Shown in pieces: positions 34,538 through 44,937 of a stretch of 64,000 nt of DNA (position 1 is its first letter; each line of letters begins with the position of its first letter). Made by a program: the position numbers and the translations under genes. Origin of the DNA: Crossiella sp. S99.2 (GTDB lineage Bacteria > Actinomycetota > Actinomycetes > Mycobacteriales > Pseudonocardiaceae); NCBI RefSeq assembly GCF_023094165.1, contig NZ_JALMDK010000002.1, positions 571,541-635,540 on the forward strand, given 5' to 3'. The notes below the pieces were generated by a model. It had not been told where the DNA came from and did not search any database. It saw only the letters and a program-made list of their open reading frames with translations.

Positions 34538-37500
34538 GTGACCACACCGCTTCGCCTGCCGCGTCATCCCGGCGCGGTGCTCCTGCTCGTCTGCTCGGTC
34601 CTGGCCGCGATGGGTCTCACCGCGCTGCCCGCGACCGCAGCGCCGCCCGGCCCGGTCAAACAGCTGGACAAGGCCGATCGCGGCCGGATCGCCGAGGCGC
34701 GCGGCGCCGGGCGGGCCACGGTCACGTTGCTGGTCGCCGCCGAGACCGGGCGGGCCGGGGACGCCGAGGCCGAGTTGCGGGAGCTGGGCGGGGTGGTGCG
34801 GGCGAGTGAGCCCGCGGTGGGGTACCTCAAAGTCGAGTTGCCGGCCGGGCACGCCGAGCGGGCGGCCCGGCTGGCCTCGGTCAAGGCGGTGGACGTGGAT
34901 CACCTGGTGCGCCGGGAGAATCCGCGGCCGGACGGAGCCGAGCAGCCGATCCCGCAGCCCGCGCCCGGCCCCGCGACCCCACGCGACAACCCCTACCTGC
35001 CCACCAGGGACATCGGCGCGCCCGGCTTCGCCGCCGACGGCCGGGGCACCACCATCGCCATCCTGGACTCCGGCGTCGATCTGGACCACCCGGCGCTGGC
35101 CACCACCAGCACCGGTGAGCGCAAGATCGTGGACTGGCACACCGCGAACTCGCCGACTTCCGGCGACGGCACCTGGGTGGAGATGTCCACCAAGCTCCAC
35201 AATGGACAGTTCAACGCCGCCGACCGGGACTGGTCCGCACCCACCACCGGTGGGCCGTTCTCCTTTGGCCTGTTCCGGGAAATCGCGCAGGACTTGGGCG
35301 CGAAGGACAGTGAGATCGGCGGCGATGTCAACCGGGACGGCGACCGCGCCGACTCCTGGGGCGTGCTGCAGGACACGGTCGGCAAACAGGTCCGGGTCGA
35401 CCTCGACGGCGACGGCGACTTCACCGACGAGACGCCGATGACCGACTACAAGGTCAAGCACGACATCGGCCACTTCGGCCAGGACCGGCCGCAGACACCG
35501 GTGCTGGACCGGGTCGCCTTCGTGGTGCAGACCGACCGCTCGACCTACGACGGCAAGGCCACGCCGTATGTGAGCCTGGGCATCGCCAGCGCCGCGCACG
35601 GCTCGCACGTGGCGGGCATCGCGGCCGGCAACAAGCTCTTCGGCGGGGCCATGGCCGGTGGCGCGCCGGGGGCGAAGCTCATCTCGGTCAAGGCCTGCCT
35701 GGCCACTGTGGCCTGCACCTCCAGCGGCCTGGTCGACGGCGTGCTCTACGCCGCGCGCAACGGCGCGGACGTTGTCAACATCTCCATCGGCGGCCTGCCC
35801 GGTCTCAACGACGGCGACAACGCCCGCGCCGCGCTCTACAACCGCACCATCGCCGAGTACAAGGTCCAGCTCTTCATCTCCGCCGGCAACGAGGGCGCGG
35901 GCGCGAACACCGTGGGCGACCCCTCGGTGGCCGCGGACGCGGTCAGCGTGGGCTCCTCGATCACCGCCGAGACCTGGCTCGCCGACTACGGATCCGTGGT
36001 CTCGGCCAAGCAGGGCCTGCACCCGTTCTCCTCCCGCGGACCGGCGGAGAACGGCGGATTCAAGCCGAACATCATCGCCCCCGGCGCGGCGATTTCTACT
36101 GTGCCACCATGGCAAACGCCCAGTCCGATCGCCGGCACCTATCCGCTGCCCGCCGGGTACTCGATGTTCAACGGCACCTCGATGGCCTCCCCGCAGGCCA
36201 CCGGCGGCGCGGCACTGCTGATCGGCGCGCACAAGGCCGCACGCGGCGGAGCCCGGCCCGATCCGGCTTTGCTGCGCAACGCGATCTACTCCACCGCCCG
36301 CTTCCTGCCGAACCTGGGCGCCTACGAACAGGGCGCCGGACTGATGGACGTCCCGGCCGCTTTCGCCGCCCTGCAACGGGATCCGGCGCCGGAGGTGATC
36401 AAGGCCGAGGTCCCGGTCAAGACCGTCCTGTCCGGACAGCTGGCCAAACCCGATGTGGGCGTTGGCATCCACGACCGCGAGGGCGTCCAGATCGGTGTGG
36501 GTTACACCCGCGCCTACACGCTGACCCGCACCACCGGATCGGCGAACCGGGCCTGGCACAAGGTGGAATGGCTCGGCAACGACGGCACTTTCAGCTCGGC
36601 GAGCAGCATCCGGCTGCCGCTGAACCAGCCGGTCACCCTGGCGGTGCGGATCACCCCGCGCACCGCGGGCGCGCATTCCGCGCTGCTGCGCATCGACAAC
36701 CCGATGACCCCCGGCATCGACCTGTTCACCCTCAACTCGGTGTTCGCGCCGCTGGAACTCAACGCCGCCAACGGTTTCACCGCCAGTGCCGACGGCGAGG
36801 CCGGTCGCAACAGCACCCGCTCCACCTTCGTCAGGGTGCCCGCGGGCAGCACCGGGCTGAAGATCGATTTCGCCGGTGGCGGCGCACCGGGCAAGGGACA
36901 GTTGCGGTTCCTGCCCTTCACCCCCACCGGTCAGCCGTACGAGGAGACCGGTTCCCGGTTCTGCTACCTCCCAGACGGCGGCGGTGGTTGTCCCACCGGC
37001 TCGCCGAGCAGTCGCACGGTGCTCGCGCCGCAACCGGGGGTGTGGGAGATCGTCGCCGACGCCCGGCGCACCTCCGACGCGCTCACCGCCCCGTTCACCG
37101 TGACCGTGGCCGCGCTGGCGATCAAGGTCCAGCCGGATCCGGACGTGCTGGCCACCGCGCCGCTCGGGCAGCCGGTGCCCAGGGAGTACGCGCTGCACAG
37201 CACCATGGCGGCGTTCACCGGGCGGCTGGCCGGCGGGCCGCTGGGCAGTGCGCGCACGCTGCGGCCCAGCATCGCCGCGGGCACCCAGCAGAGTTACGAG
37301 GTGACCCTGCCCGAGGGCACCTCCACGCTCACCGTGCGCACCGGCAACCCGGCCGACCCCGGCGCCGACCTGGACCTGCTGGTCTTCGACTGCTCCAGCG
37401 GCGCCTGCGCGCAGGCCGGGTCCAGCGGCGGGCCCACTGCGACGGAGAAGGTGACCATCAGCAACCCGAAGGCCGGGCGCTGGCGGATCGAGATCGACGG

Positions 37501-37753
37501 CTACGCGGTGCCCACCGGCAGCACGGCCTATGACTACCTGGACCTCTACGCCGCGCCCTCACTCGGCGCGGTCGAGGTAGGTGACACCGATCAGGCAAGG
37601 CCGAGCGGCAGCACCTGGACGGTGCCGGGCACGGTGACCGCGCGCAGCGATCTGGCGCCGGGCCGGGCCTTGCGCGGTGAACTCCAGGTCCGCACCACCG
37701 CCGAGGGCGTGGCCGCCATCAGCGGGGTCGAGGTCCGTAGCGTCAGCGGCTGA
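34538..37753 (+). CDS. Secreted subtilisin-like S8 peptidase, paralogue 2
   Basis: 1071 aa from GTG 34538. Same layout as the gene before it: signal peptide 1-35, I9-like propeptide (KQLDKADRGRIAEARGAGR to VDHLVRRENPRP), catalytic D177 (ILDSGVD), H354 (AHGSHVAG) and S548 (GTSMASPQ), the same long calcium-loop insertion (DVNRDGDRAD, DLDGDGDF), and similar C-terminal beta domains ending in a pre-peptidase-C-like segment (AYDYLDLYAAPSLG). A tandem duplication with substantial divergence. It has its own terminators on both sides. Confidence 0.93.
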   Translation: MTTPLRLPRHPGAVLLLVCSVLAAMGLTALPATAAPPGPVKQLDKADRGRIAEARGAGRATVTLLVAAETGRAGDAEAELRELGGVVRASEPAVGYLKVELPAGHAERAARLASVKAVDVDHLVRRENPRPDGAEQPIPQPAPGPATPRDNPYLPTRDIGAPGFAADGRGTTIAILDSGVDLDHPALATTSTGERKIVDWHTANSPTSGDGTWVEMSTKLHNGQFNAADRDWSAPTTGGPFSFGLFREIAQDLGAKDSEIGGDVNRDGDRADSWGVLQDTVGKQVRVDLDGDGDFTDETPMTDYKVKHDIGHFGQDRPQTPVLDRVAFVVQTDRSTYDGKATPYVSLGIASAAHGSHVAGIAAGNKLFGGAMAGGAPGAKLISVKACLATVACTSSGLVDGVLYAARNGADVVNISIGGLPGLNDGDNARAALYNRTIAEYKVQLFISAGNEGAGANTVGDPSVAADAVSVGSSITAETWLADYGSVVSAKQGLHPFSSRGPAENGGFKPNIIAPGAAISTVPPWQTPSPIAGTYPLPAGYSMFNGTSMASPQATGGAALLIGAHKAARGGARPDPALLRNAIYSTARFLPNLGAYEQGAGLMDVPAAFAALQRDPAPEVIKAEVPVKTVLSGQLAKPDVGVGIHDREGVQIGVGYTRAYTLTRTTGSANRAWHKVEWLGNDGTFSSASSIRLPLNQPVTLAVRITPRTAGAHSALLRIDNPMTPGIDLFTLNSVFAPLELNAANGFTASADGEAGRNSTRSTFVRVPAGSTGLKIDFAGGGAPGKGQLRFLPFTPTGQPYEETGSRFCYLPDGGGGCPTGSPSSRTVLAPQPGVWEIVADARRTSDALTAPFTVTVAALAIKVQPDPDVLATAPLGQPVPREYALHSTMAAFTGRLAGGPLGSARTLRPSIAAGTQQSYEVTLPEGTSTLTVRTGNPADPGADLDLLVFDCSSGACAQAGSSGGPTATEKVTISNPKAGRWRIEIDGYAVPTGSTAYDYLDLYAAPSLGAVEVGDTDQARPSGSTWTVPGTVTARSDLAPGRALRGELQVRTTAEGVAAISGVEVRSVSG

Positions 37754-37762
37754 ACCGGCTGA

Positions 37763-38218
37763 TCACGACGGCCCCACACCGGGCTGCACTCCCGGTGTGG
37801 GGTCGTCTCGCGGGATCAGCCGATCCAGTTCCACTGACGTGACAGAGGGCAGCGCGGCGGCTCGTTCCACGGCGTCGAGGGGCACTTCGACCCGCAGATA
37901 ACCGACCGCACCGTCACTGACCTCCACAGTCGCCCCGAGTTCGCGTAGCCCCGTGGTGACCTTCTCGGTCGCACCGGGTTCGGTGAACACCATGAGCAGC
38001 ATGGTCTTCCGGCCCTCCTGACGGGCCTTGGCCACCTGCTGGCGTTTCCCCTCATCAAGCTTGCGCACTGGCGACTCGCTACTGACCTGCGTACTGGGCG
38101 AACCACTGGACGTGGCCGAGGGCGGGGAACCGGCCTGGGGCCGCGCGCCGCATGAGCCGAGCGCAAGGGCGGCCGTGACCGCGAACACCCCAGCACCGAC
38201 CCGGCAGAGCGGACCCAT
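37763..38218 (-). CDS. Stand-alone I9-like propeptide lipoprotein
   Basis: 151 aa from ATG 38218 (AGGAG upstream). A lipobox ALGSC (Cys23) and a Ser/Pro linker (to about 50) are followed by a single domain, residues about 52-142: RKLDEGKRQQVAKARQEG, then LRELGATVEV, GAVGYLRVEVPL, ASVTSVELDRLI-type ending and RDDPTP. This aligns segment by segment with the propeptides of the two S8 peptidases on the other strand (KQLDK..., LRELGGVV, AVGYLKVELP, DHLVRREN). No protease domain follows. I infer a membrane-tethered inhibitor or folding helper for those enzymes. The final codons overlap the terminator hairpin. Confidence 0.85.
   Translation of the reverse strand: MGPLCRVGAGVFAVTAALALGSCGARPQAGSPPSATSSGSPSTQVSSESPVRKLDEGKRQQVAKARQEGRKTMLLMVFTEPGATEKVTTGLRELGATVEVSDGAVGYLRVEVPLDAVERAAALPSVTSVELDRLIPRDDPTPGVQPGVGPS
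37767..37807. terminator. Hairpin after S8 peptidase 2
   Basis: 17-bp arms (one G/T mismatch) around loop CTGCACT, the same loop as in the 34401 hairpin. It lies 13 bp after the stop of peptidase 2 and simultaneously encodes the C-terminal end of the opposite-strand lipoprotein gene. Confidence 0.75.
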
Positions 38219-38311
38219 CCGAACTCCTCTTCTCCTCGTCCCAACCGCAAGGACGGAAGCCCGGCGAAAGACGGTTGCACCCGAGTTCGCAATGAATGAA
38301 AATCCATAACC

Positions 38312-39052
38312 ATGCATACTCAGTCGATCTCGTTCGGGAGGCTCGCCTCCGAGGCATGGCCGGGCCTGCACACCCGCGAGGTGGACGGCTGGCTGGTGCG
38401 CACCGCGGGCGGGGTGACCAACCGGTCCAACTCGGTGCTGGCCGAACAGGCCCCCACCGACCTGGAGGCCGCACTGGCCGAGGTCGAACGGCACTACGCC
38501 CGGCTCGGCCAGCCCAGCGTGTTCCAGGTCGGCCCGGACAGCAGACCGACCAACCTGGACGAGGTGCTCGCGGCCCGCGGCTACCGGATCATCACCCCGG
38601 TCTTCGGCCAGACCGCGCCCATTCCCGCGGCGTTGGAAGCCCTGGGCGAGCAGACCCAACGGCCCGTGGTCACCGATCAGCCCACCGAGACCTGGCTGGA
38701 CCTGCACTGGGCGGAAAGCGGCCGGACCGAACCGGCGGGCAGGTTCATCACCCAGCAGATCCTGACCGCGGTGCCGGCCGGCTACGCCGAGTTGAACGGC
38801 CAGGCCCTGGCCAGGGGAGCCCTGGTGCGGGACTGGGTGGGCATCTTCGGCATGTGGGTGGATCCCGCGGCCCGCGGCCAGGGCCTGGCCCGCGCGGTGC
38901 TCGCCGGTCTGCTGCACTGGGCAGCAGACCGGCGAGCGACCCACGCGTTCCTGCAGGTGATGGCGCAGAACACGGTCGCGCAGCGGTTGTACGCCAGCGC
39001 CGGGTTCAGCACCGTCAGCCGTTATCACTACCGCGTGCTGGACCAGCCCTGA
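38312..39052 (+). CDS. GNAT-family N-acetyltransferase
   Basis: 246 aa. The C-terminal half carries the GNAT core: GIFGMWVDPAARGQGLARAV (acetyl-CoA loop RGQGLA, about residue 190) and VAQRLYASAGFSTVSRYHYR. The N-terminal half (VDGWLVRTAGGVTNRSNSVL) matches the degenerate first GNAT domain of double-domain members. Acceptor unknown. The start ATG 38312 has no strong Shine-Dalgarno sequence. Confidence 0.88.
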   Translation: MHTQSISFGRLASEAWPGLHTREVDGWLVRTAGGVTNRSNSVLAEQAPTDLEAALAEVERHYARLGQPSVFQVGPDSRPTNLDEVLAARGYRIITPVFGQTAPIPAALEALGEQTQRPVVTDQPTETWLDLHWAESGRTEPAGRFITQQILTAVPAGYAELNGQALARGALVRDWVGIFGMWVDPAARGQGLARAVLAGLLHWAADRRATHAFLQVMAQNTVAQRLYASAGFSTVSRYHYRVLDQP

Positions 39053-39057
39053 CGCGT

Positions 39058-39120
39058 GCCCGGCCAGCCTCGACCGGCGCCCGGCCAGCCTCGACGGGCG
39101 CCTGGCCAGCCTCGACCGGC
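39058..39120. repeat. 21-bp tandem repeat, three copies
   Basis: Three consecutive copies (39058-39078, 39079-39099, 39100-39120) of a 21-mer beginning GCCCGGCCAGCCTCGACC, with single-base differences, and a degenerate fourth. It fills most of the gap between the acetyltransferase and chitinase stops. Confidence 0.85.
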
Positions 39121-39145
39121 GCGAGTCAGCCCCGGCCCGCGCCGG

Positions 39146-40957
<1,812 letters not shown>

Positions 40958-41007
40958 CGGCAGTCCTCCAGCAACTCGTGCGGTGGCGGCGGCGAGCCCA
41001 CCGAGCA

Positions 41008-41033
41008 TCTGGTCTAGACCTATTCGCTGTCAA
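41008..41033 (-). promoter_or_regulatory. Chitinase promoter with DasR-responsive element (dre)
   Basis: TCTGGTCTAGACCTAT (41008-41023) matches the DasR operator consensus ACTGGTCTAGACCACT in its whole TGGTCTAGACC core. On the minus strand TTGACA (41033-41028) precedes it, with a -10 region overlapping the operator edge. DasR is the N-acetylglucosamine-responsive repressor of chitin genes in actinomycetes, so GlcNAc-6-phosphate-responsive control is expected. Confidence 0.8.
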
Positions 41034-41039
41034 GCGAGG

Positions 41040-41646
41040 GCGCCGATCCGGGCCCCGGCGGACACCTCGCCGGACGCCCTGGCTGACACCCTGGTTGACA
41101 CCCCGCCGCAGACCGCGGCACGGCATTGCCGGTCGGCACTCACCTCCAGTCGTTGTCGCGGGTAGCCGACCTGAGTCGGCGTTTGGCGGCGGTATTGGCG
41201 CCGCGGCTGGCGTTGGTCCCGCCACCACGGGCGCCCGGACCCTTCAGCAGAGGGTTGCCTGGATCGCGCGCGACCGGCCTCCGGCATTCCTCGGCCCCGA
41301 GCCCCGGAAGCCGGTCAGCGCGCCCAACGCCGCGCATCCCGCCGAGTCCGGTGGCCGGCACTCCGTCCGGTCCGGCGCCCGGCTCCACCCGGAGCCCCGT
41401 CGCCACCGCTGCCCGCTCTCCCGGCCCCACCACCAGCCCAGGCCAAGCCGACGTCCAGTCCTCGGCCGGGCCGGCCTGTCCGCCTTGGTGGCCGGCACCG
41501 CGACACCTCGCCCGCTCTCGGGCGCTTCGCTGTGAATTCCGCGTTCCATGCCTCCACCCTGCTCGCATCCGCCGACCCGTGCCAGGGACTCTGCGTCCCA
41601 GGGACTCCCCGTCCCTGGGACGCAGAGTCCCTGGTTAGCGGCCCCG
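41040..41646. other. Region without a convincing gene
   Basis: About 600 bp between the chitinase promoter and the sigma-factor terminator. Open frames exist on both strands but none has good composition, a ribosome binding site or recognisable sequence. The composition is Pro/Arg/Gly-rich in all frames. It contains the 24-bp palindrome at 41582-41634. Confidence 0.5.
41582..41634. repeat. Perfect 24-bp-arm palindrome, nested
   Basis: Arms 41582-41605 and 41611-41634 are perfect complements around loop TCCCC. Each arm is itself a small palindrome (GGGAC-N5-GTCCC). It lies 12 bp beyond the sigma-factor stop, so it may terminate that gene, but there is no T-run and the symmetry exceeds what termination needs. 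Confidence 0.8.
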
Positions 41647-42540
41647 TCAGCCGAGTAGCGTCACCGACAGCCGCCCGAGTCGCTCCGGGTCGGCAACGAC
41701 GTCGATGTCGACGATCCGATCGTCGACAACGGTGAGCGCGAAGGCGACCCGGGTCCGACTGCCCGCGACGACCACCGCGCCCAGCACGCCGTCGAGCAAG
41801 GCAGGCTGGGCCGCCCGAGCCCGGCCGGAGAAGGTCTTCGCGACAGCCTCGGCACCCCGCAGTTCGGCAGCCAGCAGCGGTGCGCCCTGCTTCGCGTAGG
41901 TCTTGGCGCTGGTGACCGCCACCTGGTCGGCGCGGAGCACGACGTCGGGGTCGAGCACCGTGAGCAGGGCCTGGAGATCACCACCGCGGGAGGCGGCCAG
42001 GAACGCCTCCACCACGGCGCGTTGCCGGTGCTGGTCGGGCTCCGGTTCGGCGGGTGCGCCCTGCACCCGCCGGCGCGCCCGGCTGGCGAGTTGACGGGTC
42101 GCTTCGGGCGAGCGGCCCACGATCGGCGCGATCTCGTCGAAGGGCACCGCGAAGAGATCGTGCAGCACGAAGGCGAGCCGTTCCGCGGGCGCCAAGGTCT
42201 CCAACACGACAAGGAGGGCAATACCGACTGAATCAGCGAGCAGCGCCGCCTGCTCCGGGCCGTCGACCTCGGCGACCTGCTCGGGGAGCTGTTCCCCTGG
42301 CAGTTCCTCCCGCCGGGAACGCTTGGCCCGCAACATGTCCAGGCACACCCGCCCCACCACGGTGGTCAGCCAGCCCGCGAGGTTGTCCACCTGCCCAGAA
42401 TCGGTCCGGCTGAGCCGGAACCAGGCTTCCTGCACCGCGTCCTCGGCCTCGGTGCGCGAGCCGAGCACGCGGAACGCCACCGCCAGGAGGTGGTTGCGGT
42501 TCTCCTCGAACCGCGCCGCGAGCACATCGTGTTCGTCCAT
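41647..42540 (-). CDS. SigJ-like ECF sigma factor with C-terminal SnoaL-like domain
   Basis: 297 aa. Sigma region 2 at about 10-75 (AFRVLGSRTEAEDAVQEAWF, then LAGWLTTVVGRVCLDMLRAKR) and region 4 at about 105-165 (LAPAERLAFVLHDLFAVPFD, EIAPIVGRSPEATRQLASRARRR). The last 120 residues form the SnoaL-like domain that controls activity in the ECF41/SigJ group (VEAFLAASRGGDLQALLTVL). No anti-sigma gene is adjacent. Confidence 0.93.
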   Translation of the reverse strand: MDEHDVLAARFEENRNHLLAVAFRVLGSRTEAEDAVQEAWFRLSRTDSGQVDNLAGWLTTVVGRVCLDMLRAKRSRREELPGEQLPEQVAEVDGPEQAALLADSVGIALLVVLETLAPAERLAFVLHDLFAVPFDEIAPIVGRSPEATRQLASRARRRVQGAPAEPEPDQHRQRAVVEAFLAASRGGDLQALLTVLDPDVVLRADQVAVTSAKTYAKQGAPLLAAELRGAEAVAKTFSGRARAAQPALLDGVLGAVVVAGSRTRVAFALTVVDDRIVDIDVVADPERLGRLSVTLLG

Positions 42541-42655
42541 CGGTCACATTCCTTCGCCGGGGTCCGTCATGGCTCTGACGGAGCAGAACCGCGGGATGTG
42601 ACAGAAGCAGAACACCAGGTCCGCCCGGCCGGCCGAGCGGGTCTGGCCGTCAGGC

Positions 42656-44710
42656 TCAGCTGACCTTGCCGACTGGGTGCTCTTCGCCGTGGATCTCCCT
42701 GTCCCACAACACATCGCACAGTCTGCCGAGGCCGGTCTGCAGGTGCCGTCGATAGGTGCTGAACGGCAGGCCGAGGCGGGCCGCGGCGGCCTCCTGGGTG
42801 GGGGCGCCGCGGGTGTAGGTGGCGGTGACCGCGCGGTGGTACTTCTCGCCGCCGCGGTCCTCGCGCAGGGACTGGATGGCGCGCAGCAGCAGGTCGTTGA
42901 GGGGCAATCTGGTCTCGGCGACCAGGCGGCTGTGGGTCAGTGGGTTGGCGGTGTGGGCTTCGGCGTCGCGCAGGCAGCGCAGGGCGTCGCGGACCGCGCT
43001 GTCGAACTCCGGGCGGGTCAGCACGACCAGGCCGGCTGGGCCGGGGCGTTGCGGCGTGGTCGCGCGCAGCGAGGTCAGCCGGGGCGGGGTGCGGTGGCTG
43101 CGCCAGTCGCGGGCGAACAAGGTGTAGCTGTGTTCGCCTACGGCCGGGCGGTCCGGCACGGGGTGATTGCCCCAGTGGGTCAGGTGCGGCGTCCAGAACT
43201 CCGGGTCCCGCAGCACGGTGTAGGTCCAGGCCAGGCGGTGTGGGCGCAGGGTTTCCGCGATGGCGCCGCAGCGCATCAGATCGAGCACGGGGGAGGGACG
43301 CTGGTAGGCCTCCGGGTGTACCGCGAAACGGGCCACCGCAAGGGTTTCGCCCTCGCGTAGTGGTGCGGTGGCGCGGGCGTGCGCCCAGGCCGCGGCGACC
43401 ACCGGGTCGGTGTCGGCGCCCTCCTGACCGGCCAGGCGCAGCCAGGCGGAGAAGGCGATCACCCGGCTGGTGTGGGTGCACTGGTAGAGCCGGAACGCTT
43501 CTGGTTGGCGGGCCAGCCAGTAGCGGGCCAGTTCGGCGGCGGCGGGGCCTTCGGCGGACTCGGTCAGCGCGAGCACGGTGGCGTGCTCGGCGGGCGTGTA
43601 CGGCAGTTCGCGTACCGAGCCCGCGTCGCGGAAGGTGTGCGTGGCCCGCACCGAGGGGTCCCGGCGCAGGTAGAGCAGGGCGTCGATGAGTGGCAGGGCC
43701 TCGGCCCGGTTGGCTGGGCGGGTGGTGGTGTGGGTGGTGTGATGGGTGGCGGTCTGCACCGCGGCGCGCAGGTGTTCCCGGACCTGGCCGTGCATGGCCT
43801 GGTGGGCGTCCGGATCACGCCACCGCAGGTCCGCCTCCAGTGCCGCGCGCACCACCGGACTCGGGTACAGGCCGCGTTCGGTGACCGCCACGAACGGCAG
43901 CCCGCGCAGCCAGCCGAACAACTCCGCGGCGGCCTCACCCAGCACCGCGCGCAGCAGGCCCTCGGTGGTGACCCGCGCGTGCGCGCAAACCTCCAGCGCC
44001 CGCCGGTGCAGTGCCGAGGGCAGTTCGCCGATCAGCTGCGGCAGCAGCGCTTCCAGCACGCCGTGTCCCGGCGTCCAGTCGGCAGGCGGCGCCGACTCGT
44101 GCTGGGCGAGCGCGGCGGCCAGGGCCAGGGCGAGCGGGTTGCCGCCGGTGAAGGACAGCAGCGCGTCGATCGCGGTCGAGGGCACGCCCCGGTCGCGCAG
44201 GAAGGTCTCCGCCTCGGCCGGGGCCAGGTCGCGTACGGGCAGCGCGCGGAACAGCCCGGCCCAGCCCGGGTCGACCAGCCATCGGCTGCCCGGCGGGCGG
44301 CGGCCGGCCAGCACGGTGACCACACCGACCGGCAGCCGGGTCAGGAAGTCCTCGCGCAGCCAGTCCGCCAGGCCCGCGCAGGCGTCGAAGTCGTCCACCA
44401 GCAACACCGCGCGCTCGTCCGTGAGCGCAACCTGAGCCCTATTCGCGAATTGCCCTGGATCTGCCCCGACAATACGTCCGTCGATCTCGACAACGGGGTG
44501 ACCGGCCGAACGGGCAACGTGCCCGAATCGTCGAAGCAGGGTCGATTTGCCGATGCCGCCTGGACCGTGCGCGAACAACACGGACGCGGCCCGGCCGGTC
44601 CCGGTCAGCGCCTCAGTGAAGGCGCTGAGCTGGGCTTCCCTGCCGACAAAGGCGCGTTCCCGCATTGCCTGCACGCGGCGGCCGAGTAGGGACTTCTCGT
44701 TTCCGGACAT
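42656..44710 (-). CDS. AAA-ATPase transcriptional regulator-like protein
   Basis: 684 aa from ATG 44710 (GAGGTGG 6 bases upstream). An N-terminal P-loop ATPase has FVGREAQL, Walker A GPGGIGKST (about 49-57) and Walker B AVLLVDDFDAC, as in the AAA/STAND regulators of actinomycetes. The middle is a winged-helix and helical region. The C-terminus has a sigma-70-region-4-like helix-turn-helix (PTQEAAAARLGLPFSTYRRH). Probably an ATP-dependent activator. It lies upstream of the sigma-factor gene on the same strand with 115 bp between them. Confidence 0.82.
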   Translation of the reverse strand: MSGNEKSLLGRRVQAMRERAFVGREAQLSAFTEALTGTGRAASVLFAHGPGGIGKSTLLRRFGHVARSAGHPVVEIDGRIVGADPGQFANRAQVALTDERAVLLVDDFDACAGLADWLREDFLTRLPVGVVTVLAGRRPPGSRWLVDPGWAGLFRALPVRDLAPAEAETFLRDRGVPSTAIDALLSFTGGNPLALALAAALAQHESAPPADWTPGHGVLEALLPQLIGELPSALHRRALEVCAHARVTTEGLLRAVLGEAAAELFGWLRGLPFVAVTERGLYPSPVVRAALEADLRWRDPDAHQAMHGQVREHLRAAVQTATHHTTHTTTRPANRAEALPLIDALLYLRRDPSVRATHTFRDAGSVRELPYTPAEHATVLALTESAEGPAAAELARYWLARQPEAFRLYQCTHTSRVIAFSAWLRLAGQEGADTDPVVAAAWAHARATAPLREGETLAVARFAVHPEAYQRPSPVLDLMRCGAIAETLRPHRLAWTYTVLRDPEFWTPHLTHWGNHPVPDRPAVGEHSYTLFARDWRSHRTPPRLTSLRATTPQRPGPAGLVVLTRPEFDSAVRDALRCLRDAEAHTANPLTHSRLVAETRLPLNDLLLRAIQSLREDRGGEKYHRAVTATYTRGAPTQEAAAARLGLPFSTYRRHLQTGLGRLCDVLWDREIHGEEHPVGKVS

Positions 44711-44867
44711 GAACCACCTCGGGTCGGATGTCACAGTGCTGCCAGTGCCGTGACGAGGTTGTTCTACGTCGAAAGACCGTCCTCGGGCCAGATCGCGGCC
44801 GTTGTCGGCCAGATCATTGCCCGCGAATAGCGCATTCGGAATCTCTATATCGGGCTATGTGACCCTG

Positions 44868-44896
44868 TTGCGTGTACGTAGGGGTATACGTATAGT
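44868..44896 (+). promoter_or_regulatory. Promoter with TACGTA repeat operator
   Basis: TTGCGT (44868-44873), a 17-bp spacer, then TATAGT (44891-44896), followed about 40 bp later by the hydrolase start. TACGTA occurs twice, at 44875-44880 and 44887-44892, separated by 6 bp, covering the spacer and -10. A repressor-binding site is likely. Confidence 0.65.
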
Positions 44897-44937
44897 CGGC
44901 GACGCACCGGACGAACCTGGAACCGAGGGGGATCACG

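Noticed and set aside
31127..37198. A 2023-codon open frame antisense to both S8 peptidases
   Set aside because: It is an antisense shadow created by high third-position GC. The sequence is Gly/Arg/Val/Ala-rich with no domain, while the plus-strand frames have complete S8 motifs and signal peptides.
41040..41646. Several overlapping open frames on both strands
   Set aside because: No ribosome binding sites, no codon-position pattern and no recognisable sequence; all are Pro/Arg/Gly-rich in every frame.
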